64,000 bases of DNA. Origin: Stieleria sp. JC731 (GTDB lineage: Bacteria > Planctomycetota > Planctomycetia > Pirellulales > Pirellulaceae). Below, piece after piece: positions 8,884 through 17,418 of the stretch (position 1 is the stretch's first letter; each line of letters begins with the position of its first letter). Under the pieces are notes generated by a model. It made no database searches. It saw only the letters and a program-made list of their open reading frames with translations, and was not told the origin of the DNA. The DNA lies in the NCBI RefSeq assembly GCF_020966635.1, contig NZ_JAJKFQ010000005.1:1080481-1144480 (forward strand). Reading direction: 5' to 3'. The position numbers were made by a program, and so were the translations under genes.

Positions 8884-9945
8884 ATGCTGCCCAAGCTTTC
8901 ACGTCGACGATTTGTCGCAGCCGCTGCTGCTGCCGTTCCTGCAATCATGACTGCCAAACGATCTGCCGCACAAAACGTGCTCGGTTCGGGCGACTTTCAG
9001 TTCCGCTATGAACACGCTTGGCCACAGCTTCCAGACCAGTACCACTGGCAAACGACCCATAACGTCACTGTTGACGATCAGAACCGTTTGTACGTCATCC
9101 ATGAAGGTCAGTCGAAACTCGCTGACCATCCTGCAATTTTTGTCTTTGACGAAGACGGTCGGTTTGTCAAAGCGTTCGGAGAACAGTTTCAGGGTGGTGG
9201 ACACGGCTTGGACATCCGAACCGAAAACGGTACGCCTTTTATCTACGTCTCTGGCTATCAGCACCTGAAGACGATTTGCAAACTGACGCTCGACGGCGAG
9301 GTCGTTTGGCAAAAGTACGCACCGATGAAGTCTGGCAAGTACGCCGAGGGCGAAGCATCGAACCCCAAAGCAAAATGGGGACGCGACCGATTCATGCCAA
9401 CCAACTTTGCGTTCTTAGACAATGGAGATTTCTTGGTTGCCGACGGGTATGGCGCGTATGTCGTGCACCAGTACGATGCCGACGGGAATTGGAAGGGCGT
9501 GTTTGGTGGGGCCGGTGATGGTAACGGAACATTTAACCTGCCGCACGGGATCTGGATTGACCGACGCGGTGATTCGCCAATGATTGTTGTCGCAGATCGA
9601 GCCCACAACTCGTTGCAGGTTTTTGATATGGATCACAACTACATCAGAACCGTTGATGGGTTTGGACTGCCAGCCAATATCGATACGCACGGTGACTTGA
9701 TGCTCGTCCCAGAGTTGGTCGCACGAGTTTCGTTGTTGGACAAAAACTTCAATACCGTCGTCACATTGGGGGATGATCGCGAAAGAGTTTCTGCGGACAA
9801 AAAGCGATCGATTCGTGCAAACCCCTCGAAATGGATTGATGGAAAATTCGTCCATCCCCATGACGCTTGCTTTGATAAAAATGGCGATATTGTCGTCGCC
9901 GAGTGGGTTTCGACCGGCAGAATCACCAAGCTCACTCGCGTCTAA
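8884..9945 (+). CDS. Tat-exported NHL/six-bladed beta-propeller protein
   Basis: The 353-residue protein begins with a twin-arginine signal (SRRRFV at residues 6-11, followed by an Ala-rich hydrophobic stretch), so it is probably folded in the cytoplasm and then exported. The rest is a series of NHL-like blades marked by repeats of the type VDDQNRLYVIHE, VFDEDGRFVKAFG, YDADGNWKGVFG, GIWIDRRGD and CFDKNGDIVVAEW. Such propellers in peptidylglycine lyase-like and related families bind ligands or act as lyases, but no catalytic set could be identified here. There is no obvious operon partner: the next gene on this strand starts 160 bp later and encodes a phosphoesterase. Confidence 0.85.
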   Translation: MLPKLSRRRFVAAAAAAVPAIMTAKRSAAQNVLGSGDFQFRYEHAWPQLPDQYHWQTTHNVTVDDQNRLYVIHEGQSKLADHPAIFVFDEDGRFVKAFGEQFQGGGHGLDIRTENGTPFIYVSGYQHLKTICKLTLDGEVVWQKYAPMKSGKYAEGEASNPKAKWGRDRFMPTNFAFLDNGDFLVADGYGAYVVHQYDADGNWKGVFGGAGDGNGTFNLPHGIWIDRRGDSPMIVVADRAHNSLQVFDMDHNYIRTVDGFGLPANIDTHGDLMLVPELVARVSLLDKNFNTVVTLGDDRERVSADKKRSIRANPSKWIDGKFVHPHDACFDKNGDIVVAEWVSTGRITKLTRV

Positions 9946-10108
9946 CATCTCAATATTCGATGCGAAATCGCAACATTCGCCAGCGTTTCGCATGGAATCG
10001 ATGCACCATCGGCTAGGCAAGTTCACTAAAGTGCATCAGGCATGATCAAATATCGAGCCTGCATTCCGTGTAGGCTTTTAGCGGCAGTCAGAACGAACAC
10101 CACACGCA

Positions 10109-10873
10109 ATGAACTTTTCGACGAATAACGACGGCCAAGCTTTAACTGGCAACAGCTGTTTCGTCTCCGATCTACACCTATTCTCTCGCCGTTCGACGGG
10201 CGATCAGGTCGTGCAGTCGCTACATCAGAAAGCACGCGATTGCCATACGCTGGTTCTCGGTGGCGATATCTTCGATTTCAAGTGGAGCTCCGATCCCTGC
10301 CCGGATAGCACACTGAACCGAGCCGAGACGTGGATTGAAGATTTACTTCGTCAAAGTGATCGTTGCGAGTTCCACTACATTCTTGGCAACCACGATTCGC
10401 ACCCTCTGTTTGTTGATCGATTGAGGACTTTGGCGGCACGGTTTCCGAATTTTCAGTGGCATCGCTATTTTGTGCGATTGGATCACTGTCTATTTCTTCA
10501 TGGCGATGTCGCAGACGGTTCGTTGGATCACGCGCGTCTGGATGCGCGACGTGAGAGGATGGAGAAAAAGAAACGACGCCATCCGGTGCTGCACTATGCC
10601 TACGATTTGGCAATCCACGCCAGGTTGCATCGGCTTGCGATCCTTTCGATTCGTGAAATCGTTGTGCTCGGACGCATCCGCGAGTACTGCGAAATTATCG
10701 GGCAAGATCCCGATGCCGGTGTGACGGACGTATATTTCGGTCACACCCATTTCGACTTGGACGGAGTCGACTATCAAGGGCTAACGTTTCACAACGGTGG
10801 GGCAGCGATCAAAGGCCTTCGATTTAGAATTGTCGATGCATCCTTGCGTTCACCAGCGACGATTCGGGTTTGA
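10109..10873 (+). CDS. LpxH-like calcineurin-type metallophosphoesterase
   Basis: The 254-residue protein contains the full metallophosphoesterase motif set: DLH (residues 21-23), GGDIFDF (51-57), GNHD (93-96), HGD (131-133) and GHTH (210-213), which supply the two-metal centre. Order and spacing resemble UDP-2,3-diacylglucosamine hydrolase (LpxH), which makes lipid X in lipid A synthesis. A basic insertion, RRERMEKKKRRH (about 146-157), followed by a helical segment matches the membrane-associating insertion region of LpxH-type enzymes. Specificity is inferred from motifs only; other UDP-sugar or nucleotide phosphodiesterases share them. Its last 24 bp overlap the 3' end of the convergent HlyD-like gene. 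Confidence 0.85.
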   Translation: MNFSTNNDGQALTGNSCFVSDLHLFSRRSTGDQVVQSLHQKARDCHTLVLGGDIFDFKWSSDPCPDSTLNRAETWIEDLLRQSDRCEFHYILGNHDSHPLFVDRLRTLAARFPNFQWHRYFVRLDHCLFLHGDVADGSLDHARLDARRERMEKKKRRHPVLHYAYDLAIHARLHRLAILSIREIVVLGRIREYCEIIGQDPDAGVTDVYFGHTHFDLDGVDYQGLTFHNGGAAIKGLRFRIVDASLRSPATIRV

Positions 10874-12625
10874 CGTTCGTCCGAGCTTGATTGCCGGTTG
10901 TGCAGGCTTTTTGCGAATGATGACGACGCAATCCGCGTCTGTTGATCGCTCACTATCGGCATCGATCGAGTGAACCACACCGGCGACGGGCGATGCGAAA
11001 TCTTGCGAGCTTGTGCGTTGGACCAATTGGTCGCGTTTGCTGTTGAGCGAATCGAGAAACCGTTTTGCTTCATCGATCGAGCTCTGCAGATAGGTCCTGG
11101 ATTGGAAGACACCTGCAGAAACCAACATCTGCTCTTCGCTTTTGGCGGACGCGAGCTCGGCCTGTTTGAGTGCCAACTGTCGCTCGGCAAGGACTAGCTC
11201 GGCTGTTTCAAGTTCGTCATGCAATGCGACAACGTCTTTGCGTTCGACTTTGCGTTGCCGAATCAAGGGGATCATTTCGTCCGCACGTTTTTCAAGCGTT
11301 GCAAGATTCGCCATCGCCGATTGATAAGATTCACGGCATGACGCTTCGGTCTGATCAAGTGATAAGCGAATCCGTTCGACCTGCGCTGTTAGTCGTTCAA
11401 GTTCGGCAGTTTGATCGGAAAGGTAGGTGGCGACGGTCGCAATTTCAAATTCCAGTTTTTTCAATGTGTTCGGATCGACCGGATGTGAAAACCGAGCGAG
11501 TGAGTCGCCAACCCGGATGGTTTGCCCTACGACAACGTTGACCTGTTCAAGTAAACCATCGGCCTTGAGAACGATGGGGATCAACTGCTCGGGTGCGGTT
11601 GCGACGCTATCAGGAAGTCGCGGCCTGGTTGCTGGTCCCATGGCCCACTGCATGGATCCCCAGCCAATCGACATTAGCACTGCTGCGCTAAGGCCGCGTC
11701 CCAGAGTTTTAAGCAGTTGCCGCTGCCTAGCGATGCGAGTATTGGCAAGGTTTCCAGGGGAAGGTTCCGGAGTCGTTGTGATCGTATACCGGGGGAGTTC
11801 TTGTTGGAAAACCAGTCGCTGCGGTGGCGGTGAGTCGGCAGGCGGTTGCGGACCGGTCAGGGTGAGCACGCTGGGATCCAGCAGCCAGGGGACTTGGTTG
11901 GTCAGGCTGGTTTCAGACGGATCAGACTGATGGGACGGATCGGACTGATTCGAATCGGTCTGATCGGACAGATCCGTCGGATTGGTCTGGTGATTGCCCG
12001 GCGCGTCCGGCAGGTCAGCCGGGATTGTCAGGTTGGTTTCAGACGGATCAGACTGATGGGACAGATCGGACTGATTCGAATCGGTCTGATCGGACAGATC
12101 CGTCGGATCGGTCTGGTGATTGCCCGGCGCGTCCGGCATGTCAGCCGGGATTGTCAGCTTGGTTTCAGACGGATCGGACTGATGGGACAAATCGGACTGA
12201 TTCGAATTGGTCTGATCGGACAGATCTGTCGGATCGGTCTGAACCAATTCAGACTGCACGACAGGCTGTAGCTGGGCCAAGGATTTCAGCAGCACTCTCA
12301 GTTTCTGTTCGGTGCGTTCGGACAACTGGCCCAGTTCACCGACTAGCGTGATGTCATCGTATCGGTCAACCGCAAACTTAATGGGCAGTGAAACGCCTGA
12401 GGCTGTCACTAGAATCCCGGACCGGAACTTTCCATTGCCTGCCGATTGCCGAAGTGTATCGTGGTGCTCCTCAGAAACTGGGCTGTGCTGAGCTCTTGCG
12501 ACAAACTTCAGTCCGTTGATCTGCGACAGCTGAAACCGACATCCCAACCAGCGCACCTCTCCCCAGCCAGGTTGAACCTGAAGTGAAAGCGTTGACGAAA
12601 AGGGAAAGCCCTCGTTCGTGTCCAT
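10850..12625 (-). CDS. HlyD-like membrane-fusion protein with repetitive linker
   Basis: The 591-residue protein is built in three parts. An N-terminal domain of about 130 residues has no family I recognise. It is followed by a Ser/Asp/Gln/Thr-rich linker made of three 42-residue repeats (TDLSDQTDSNQSD is the core). The C-terminal half is an HlyD/RND-adaptor type module: a membrane segment (AAVLMSIGWGSMQWAMG), half of a lipoyl-like barrel (ADGLLEQVNVVVGQTIRVGD), a long coiled-coil hairpin, and the other half (FASPVAGVVHSIDAD). Such proteins bridge inner-membrane exporters to the outer membrane, but no ABC or RND exporter gene is adjacent. I prefer the ATG at 12625; an in-frame start at 12694 would add 23 residues. 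Confidence 0.75.
   Translation of the reverse strand: MDTNEGFPFSSTLSLQVQPGWGEVRWLGCRFQLSQINGLKFVARAQHSPVSEEHHDTLRQSAGNGKFRSGILVTASGVSLPIKFAVDRYDDITLVGELGQLSERTEQKLRVLLKSLAQLQPVVQSELVQTDPTDLSDQTNSNQSDLSHQSDPSETKLTIPADMPDAPGNHQTDPTDLSDQTDSNQSDLSHQSDPSETNLTIPADLPDAPGNHQTNPTDLSDQTDSNQSDPSHQSDPSETSLTNQVPWLLDPSVLTLTGPQPPADSPPPQRLVFQQELPRYTITTTPEPSPGNLANTRIARQRQLLKTLGRGLSAAVLMSIGWGSMQWAMGPATRPRLPDSVATAPEQLIPIVLKADGLLEQVNVVVGQTIRVGDSLARFSHPVDPNTLKKLEFEIATVATYLSDQTAELERLTAQVERIRLSLDQTEASCRESYQSAMANLATLEKRADEMIPLIRQRKVERKDVVALHDELETAELVLAERQLALKQAELASAKSEEQMLVSAGVFQSRTYLQSSIDEAKRFLDSLNSKRDQLVQRTSSQDFASPVAGVVHSIDADSERSTDADCVVIIRKKPAQPAIKLGRTSNPNRRW
11909..12245 (-). repeat. In-frame 126-bp minisatellite in the HlyD-like gene
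   Basis: Direct repeats begin at 11909, 12035 and 12161, exactly 126 bp apart, with the last copy shortened. Within each copy there is finer periodicity around GATCGGACTGATTCGAATCG-type words. The length is a multiple of three, so changes in copy number would keep the frame. Confidence 0.92.
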
Positions 12626-12829
12626 GTCGGTCAAGGATAGATGGTTGGTCCTAAAAGTTGCGCTGGCGTTTGGCCCCAACCATCTTTTCGACATTCATCA
12701 CTGTGACCGAGTACGCATTTCCGTGGCAATCGTGGAAGCGTTGCCGCCACGGAGATTTTATCACCTTGATATTCGGATCAATTGGTACGCCTGCTATCGG
12801 CGCACGCAATTGTCCAATCCGACCATTGG

Positions 12830-13756
12830 CTACTGGGCAGTAACGACGCCGAGGCTCCGCAACCACTTTTCACAAAGGGACGGCCATACGGAAGCTCCTG
12901 GCTGATCCTTTGCCAAACCAAGTCCGTGGCGGCCTTCTGGGAAGATATGAAGTTCAGCGGGGACTTTGTTATTAGCCAAGGCGTAGTAGTAATCCAAACT
13001 GTTTTGCGGTGGGACTGCTTTATCGGCGGCGGTATGAAACAGAAACGTCGGAGGTGTCTGTTCGCTAACGTGAGCTTCGCCAGAAGTGTCTGCGATGGTT
13101 GCTTCGTCAGCGTCGGGGCCAAGAAGATTACGCTGGCTCCCTTTGTGCGTGTGATCTTTTCCGAATGCGATTACCGGGTAGCACAAGATGCTGAAATCTG
13201 GACGAGACGAGACTTTGGAAATCGGGTCTGTGCCGGCATCCGTATCTGCATAGCGCGTCGACACGGTCGCACAGAGGTGACCGCCCGCTGAAAAGCCGAT
13301 GACGCCGATGCGTTCCGGATCGATGTTCCATTTCGATGCATTGGAGCGCAGCGTTTGGATCGCTCGTTGAGCATCGTTTAGGGGGATGGGGTGCCCATAG
13401 CCTTTACCAGCGTTTCCTTTGCCGCGAAGTCGGTAAGTGCAAATCGCGGATGAGACGCCACGTTCTTTAAACCACTCGGCAAAGTCGTAGCCTTCGTGTC
13501 CGATTGCGTGACCGCCATATCCGCCACCGGGCAAAATCACGATCGCTGCGGTCGGTTGATCTGATTTGACGAGTGTCACGATCAACTTCGGAACATCGCC
13601 GTCGCCTTGGTGCTCCGATCCGGGAGCCATTCCATCCCAAAGCGGCATTTCGTGTTGCTCTGCAGCGAACTTGGGGCCTTCATTTTCAGCGGCGTGCATG
13701 AAACCGGTGTGGAGCAGCGCAAGGAGTAGACAGGAAACGGTGGCGACGTATCTCAT
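12830..13756 (-). CDS. Secreted alpha/beta-hydrolase, acetyl-xylan-esterase-like
   Basis: This is an exported carbohydrate esterase-like hydrolase of 308 residues. The chosen ATG at 13756 places a Sec signal peptide at the N-terminus (MRYVATVSCLLLALLHTGF); a longer frame from 13849 would bury it. The oxyanion segment LPGGGYGGH is at about residues 75-83. The nucleophile elbow is GFSAGG, with Ser at 156. Later segments FHTAADKAVPP and FPEGRHGLG probably provide the Asp and His of the triad. This is the pattern of the BD-FAE/axe-type esterases that deacetylate plant or algal polysaccharides, which suits the sulfatase and other secreted enzymes found nearby. It belongs to a run of five minus-strand genes, with 135 bp to the CYTH gene upstream. 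Confidence 0.87.
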   Translation of the reverse strand: MRYVATVSCLLLALLHTGFMHAAENEGPKFAAEQHEMPLWDGMAPGSEHQGDGDVPKLIVTLVKSDQPTAAIVILPGGGYGGHAIGHEGYDFAEWFKERGVSSAICTYRLRGKGNAGKGYGHPIPLNDAQRAIQTLRSNASKWNIDPERIGVIGFSAGGHLCATVSTRYADTDAGTDPISKVSSRPDFSILCYPVIAFGKDHTHKGSQRNLLGPDADEATIADTSGEAHVSEQTPPTFLFHTAADKAVPPQNSLDYYYALANNKVPAELHIFPEGRHGLGLAKDQPGASVWPSLCEKWLRSLGVVTAQ

Positions 13757-13891
13757 TGGTGGGACCTGTGGGGAGGAATAGCAGAGTTGCTCCCACAGTT
13801 TAGCGAGCTCAGGCCCTCGAGTCTTAAACCGCGTGGGGACCGGCGACAAAAAAGAATTTGTCGATGATTCGGATCGGTTTCTGCGATGACG

Positions 13892-14464
13892 CTAGCTGAG
13901 ACTCAGCAGCAGGCTCAAGTAGCTTCGACGCTCCGTTTCGTGCAGGCCCAGTTCAGCAGCCAGTGAGCGAATGCGATCGCCTGCCGCGGCAACCGCTTCT
14001 GGGCTTTCGTCATGGAGTAGGAGCTCGATCTCAGCATATGTGCCAACTTTTTCGACTCGGTCAACCGTCACCGAAAAGTCCGCACGTTCATCGTCTGGCG
14101 ACCACTTAAACGTCTGACGTTGTTTGCGGACTGTTGCGACAGGTTCAAATCCCAGCGCGTTCATCAGCGATGTCATCTGCTCGCCTTCAGCGTCCGCGGG
14201 GGCCAAGCACCATTCGATCTCTTTACGAGCTTTCAAGTCTGAATCAGCGAGGTTTAGCTTGGGACCTTTATAGGTCACCGATGCGACACCATCGACGAGC
14301 CGTACCCTCAAGGCTTCTTTTGTTTGAGCGAAGTCGCGGCAGGGATGTCGCAGATACGTGTCAGCATGGGTTTCAATCGGTTGCCGCTGAGCACCAAGCG
14401 AAATCAAGTGTTCGCAGACAGCCGACGGGTCGTCGATCCGATATTTAGATTCAATTTCTAGCAT
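13892..14464 (-). CDS. CYTH domain protein, CyaB-like (class IV adenylate cyclase type)
   Basis: The 190-residue protein is a CYTH (triphosphate tunnel metalloenzyme) family member. The N-terminal ExExK signature is seen as EIESKY at residues 3-8, followed by the expected basic and acidic strands: ALRVRLVDG, VTYKGPKL, RKEIEW, FSVTVDRVEKVGTYAEIELL. The family contains class IV adenylate cyclases, thiamine triphosphatases and inorganic triphosphatases; sequence alone does not separate these, although the overall form is closest to CyaB. The gene starts 12 bp after the upstream HEAT-like gene stops, so the two are probably co-transcribed. Confidence 0.85.
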   Translation of the reverse strand: MLEIESKYRIDDPSAVCEHLISLGAQRQPIETHADTYLRHPCRDFAQTKEALRVRLVDGVASVTYKGPKLNLADSDLKARKEIEWCLAPADAEGEQMTSLMNALGFEPVATVRKQRQTFKWSPDDERADFSVTVDRVEKVGTYAEIELLLHDESPEAVAAAGDRIRSLAAELGLHETERRSYLSLLLSLS

Positions 14465-14476
14465 CGCGAAGATGGA

Positions 14477-15568
14477 TCACCGTGTTTGTTTTTCAAAGTA
14501 GTTGCGGATCAGCTTTGCAACGTGAGGGTCTCGTTCATTCACGATATGTGAACTGAGAATTCTAGCAACACGGGGGTGGGCGATCTTCGACAACGTGGTG
14601 ACTGCTTCCATCCGATCGAGACGGCTTTGTCGTGAGAGCATCTTTGCCCAGTAATCGATGCGTGCGTTTTGGTATTCCTGCTCGCGTTGATCCGATGCGG
14701 TTTCTTCGGGAGTGTCCTGTTGTGGGCTCGATGCACCAATGCTTGGGCGAACCAAAACTGCAGCCGTCCGGCGATCGTTTGGTTCATCGGACACCTGATT
14801 CAACACGACAGCAGGTTGGTTGACTTTGTTTAGTGACGTCACTTGCTTGCGATAGATCGTTGGCGAAGTCGGTGGCCAGTCCGTCCAGTTGGTATCCGTC
14901 TGGCTAAGCATCGTTGGTGGAGTTGCCATGGAATCGCTCGAAGATTCTGTCTTGTCAGCGGTTGCGACCGATGCTGTGTCAGCGTTGTTGTTCTGCAGTA
15001 GCATCGCGATCGCATCAATCGCCATCATGCGAGACTGATTTTGTTCGGCGTCGATCCCAGGAGGAGTCTCTACCAGTTGTTCGAAAACTGCACGCGCGAC
15101 TTGCTGGGCATGATCTTGGTGATGTCTAGTATCGGATTCCCGCCCCATCATCGAAGCGGTCAGTTCTCTAGCCAAGTTGCAGCGCAATCGCAGCTGTTCG
15201 TCGGTTTGGATTGTTGTCCACTGCGAATTGAGTTCGAATAGACGCCTCGCCGCTTCCTTGCAGGTCGCTTCGTTTTCACTGCAAAGGGCTTTGACCAGCA
15301 GTTTGGTTTTGTCTGTGTCGTCTTTGACAGTATCGATTTTCGACAACGAGTCTCCCGCATTGGGATCGTCTGTCAAATCGAATTGAGACAGCAGGTCGGC
15401 GACACGCAGCTTTTGCGAGTGCTTTTGCGCGAAGGTCAATCCGACGAACATCAAAATCGCGATCAACAGCCATTTTGCCGTCGATACGAATGTCTCACGA
15501 GATCGTTTTCCTTCTTCGGCGAAAGGTGAAAACGGATTGGGCATCCGGTCCAAGTCGCGGTCATCCAT
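14477..15568 (-). CDS. Single-pass membrane protein with C-terminal HEAT-like segment
   Basis: The 363-residue protein has a short cytoplasmic N-terminus, a membrane helix at about residues 32-47 (KWLLIAILMFVGLTFA) and a long extracytoplasmic or periplasmic part. The middle is rich in Thr, Ser and Asp and looks disordered. The last 60 residues (MEAVTTLSKIAHPRVARIL and following) resemble one or two HEAT repeats, which serve protein binding. I do not recognise a family. It sits 12 bp upstream of the CYTH gene and about 120 bp downstream of the lipoprotein gene, all on the minus strand. Confidence 0.7.
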   Translation of the reverse strand: MDDRDLDRMPNPFSPFAEEGKRSRETFVSTAKWLLIAILMFVGLTFAQKHSQKLRVADLLSQFDLTDDPNAGDSLSKIDTVKDDTDKTKLLVKALCSENEATCKEAARRLFELNSQWTTIQTDEQLRLRCNLARELTASMMGRESDTRHHQDHAQQVARAVFEQLVETPPGIDAEQNQSRMMAIDAIAMLLQNNNADTASVATADKTESSSDSMATPPTMLSQTDTNWTDWPPTSPTIYRKQVTSLNKVNQPAVVLNQVSDEPNDRRTAAVLVRPSIGASSPQQDTPEETASDQREQEYQNARIDYWAKMLSRQSRLDRMEAVTTLSKIAHPRVARILSSHIVNERDPHVAKLIRNYFEKQTR

Positions 15569-15691
15569 GAGACAGTCTGTGGCAAAAAGCGAGGGAGCGT
15601 ATCGGGGGCGCTATCTTCGCCGAGTCGCTGATTTCGCCGCAAGATCAGCTGCATTTGCTGTCAAATGCATTCGCGGTGCCACGGCCATCGG

Positions 15692-17188
15692 CTACCTGTC
15701 AATTTTCATTTCATACAGCTTTTCACGATAAGCTTTTTGATCGGCCTGCCACTGTTTAAGAAGCGTATCAGTGACATCGACTCCGGCTAGCGTGTCGGAA
15801 ATGATGGCGGGCAATGTGGTCAATTGGTTCGCCATAAATTGATGAGCGGCGAATAGGCATTTTCCACGGGCGTTAATCAGAACGGCTGTTGGTCTGGAGT
15901 CGAATTCACGAAGCGCCGCAGGTGCTGACACCAGGATCCATTCTGATTGCTCGACTCCGATCTGCCTCAGTTGCGCAGCACGGTCTGGACTGGTTACGAC
16001 AACGGGCCGGACTTGTGCTCGCTGCTCTGGTGTAAGATTTGCCAGCTGCAGTGAAGCAAAGCTAATCAATTGCATGTCGGCAGCGACATTCGATTCGGCA
16101 GCGTCGTTCGTCGCTATGAAAAGCGTCAGAAGACGATCGACGCCTCGCTGGGTGACATCGTAGCGATCCGATGCATCGCGGACGCGAAACTTGGATAGCT
16201 CGCGACCAAGCTGTGGGTGGGGTGCGTGCGGAGGTAGCGGAAGCAGCGAACGCAGGTAAACGGGTCTTGAGGGAAAATCGTTTTTGGGCGCGCTTGGGAA
16301 CGGTGCGCTAGATGTGTTAAATGTTGCGTCGGCTAACACCAGTTCTAGCGATGCGATACGAAAGCCTTCGACGGTGACTTCGACCTCGGCGACCGATGTT
16401 GGTAATTCGATCAGCTTGACGATCGAACGCTGACGGTCTACCCAGAATCGGTAGTATTCGCCTTCGACTTCGGCGAGCACAACAACGCAGTTAACGTTTT
16501 GCAATTGCATGATGCCGACGTATTCGATGCGGCTGACTTGTTTGCCGCGAAAGAGGTTGGCCATCGGGTCATCAGCGAGCAGCCATTCCAGTTGTGGAGG
16601 CGGGCCGCCCAGTCCGGCTTTCATTTTGGATGTCAGGATGGGATCGCGAAGCATCAGTTCCAGCGTCGGACGTTTGACCACCGCATCGCTGCCTCGCAAG
16701 CTTCCTCCGACAACAACCTGGCCATCATGCATGTTCGTACTGGGGTCGGCGATCCACCCCAGTGTTTGCTTTCCATCGGACCAAAGTCTTGCATCATAGG
16801 CTGCAAGCTGAATTTTGCCTCCTTCGAGGTGAACACTCATCGGCGCTTCTTCGGTGGTGCTCTGCCCATCACGCTCGACCACCATGCGAACAAAGCCTTG
16901 GTCGCGGTAGTGCTTTTCGTTTTGGTAGCGGCTGATCACGCTACGCAAATACTCGCTTGGCTGAATCGCTGGTAGCGTGACTTCTGCCACACGATTGTCG
17001 CCATCGCTGGATTTAGCAGCGGGTTGGCTATCCGTTCCGCACCCTGATTGTGCAAGCAATACGAAAGCGAGAAACCAAACCACCGATTGATGAAACCACA
17101 ATTTGAAGTGGCTGTCGCGGCGAAGGCATGCAGTAACACAGAATCCCGTCTGATGCTGGCCGGAAAAAGGATTCGATTGGCGGGACAT
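15692..17188 (-). CDS. Lipoprotein with LolA/DUF2092-like and thioredoxin-like regions
   Basis: The 498-residue protein has a hydrophobic segment ending in a lipobox, LLAQSGC, which indicates lipid anchoring; if translation starts at 17188 the n-region is unusually long, about 35 residues. An internal TTG just before the hydrophobic segment would give a normal signal. Residues about 90-300 resemble the outer-membrane lipoprotein-sorting or DUF2092 fold (QTLGWIADPSTNMHDGQ, YYRFWVDRQRSIVKLIELP). The C-terminal third has thioredoxin-like elements (QVRPVVVTSPDRAAQLRQ, PTAVLINARGKCLFA) but no CxxC. Function is unknown. It heads the minus-strand run that continues to the HlyD-like gene. Confidence 0.7.
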   Translation of the reverse strand: MSRQSNPFSGQHQTGFCVTACLRRDSHFKLWFHQSVVWFLAFVLLAQSGCGTDSQPAAKSSDGDNRVAEVTLPAIQPSEYLRSVISRYQNEKHYRDQGFVRMVVERDGQSTTEEAPMSVHLEGGKIQLAAYDARLWSDGKQTLGWIADPSTNMHDGQVVVGGSLRGSDAVVKRPTLELMLRDPILTSKMKAGLGGPPPQLEWLLADDPMANLFRGKQVSRIEYVGIMQLQNVNCVVVLAEVEGEYYRFWVDRQRSIVKLIELPTSVAEVEVTVEGFRIASLELVLADATFNTSSAPFPSAPKNDFPSRPVYLRSLLPLPPHAPHPQLGRELSKFRVRDASDRYDVTQRGVDRLLTLFIATNDAAESNVAADMQLISFASLQLANLTPEQRAQVRPVVVTSPDRAAQLRQIGVEQSEWILVSAPAALREFDSRPTAVLINARGKCLFAAHQFMANQLTTLPAIISDTLAGVDVTDTLLKQWQADQKAYREKLYEMKIDR

Positions 17189-17418
17189 TCTGAACTGCAG
17201 AAAGAAGGGCCTTTGAATGGGCAGATTGGTGACGGTATGTCATACCAAATTGTTGGCTTTGACCGCGAGGTGGTTGCGTTTCTGCATCGAAACCGACATA
17301 ACCGCGCTGAGAATGTGTGAGTCCGGAGCCGCAATTGAGCTCGGAAACGTGTTTTGCGTGACCGGATTTTCAGTCGGAGTGTAGATGTTTGTTTTTGCCA
17401 CTAGGAACGATTTTCCTC
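17189..17418. promoter_or_regulatory. Divergent promoter region with 13-bp palindrome
   Basis: This region separates the divergent lipoprotein and LarA-like genes. GGTATG-T-CATACC at 17234-17246 is a perfect palindrome around a central T, the size of a repressor half-site pair. An operator role is inferred only. Confidence 0.3.

Noticed and set aside
11846-12271. Plus-strand open frame with repeated IGLIRIGLIGQI sequence
   Set aside because: It is the antisense reading of the 126-bp minisatellite in the HlyD-like gene; the repeat keeps several frames open.
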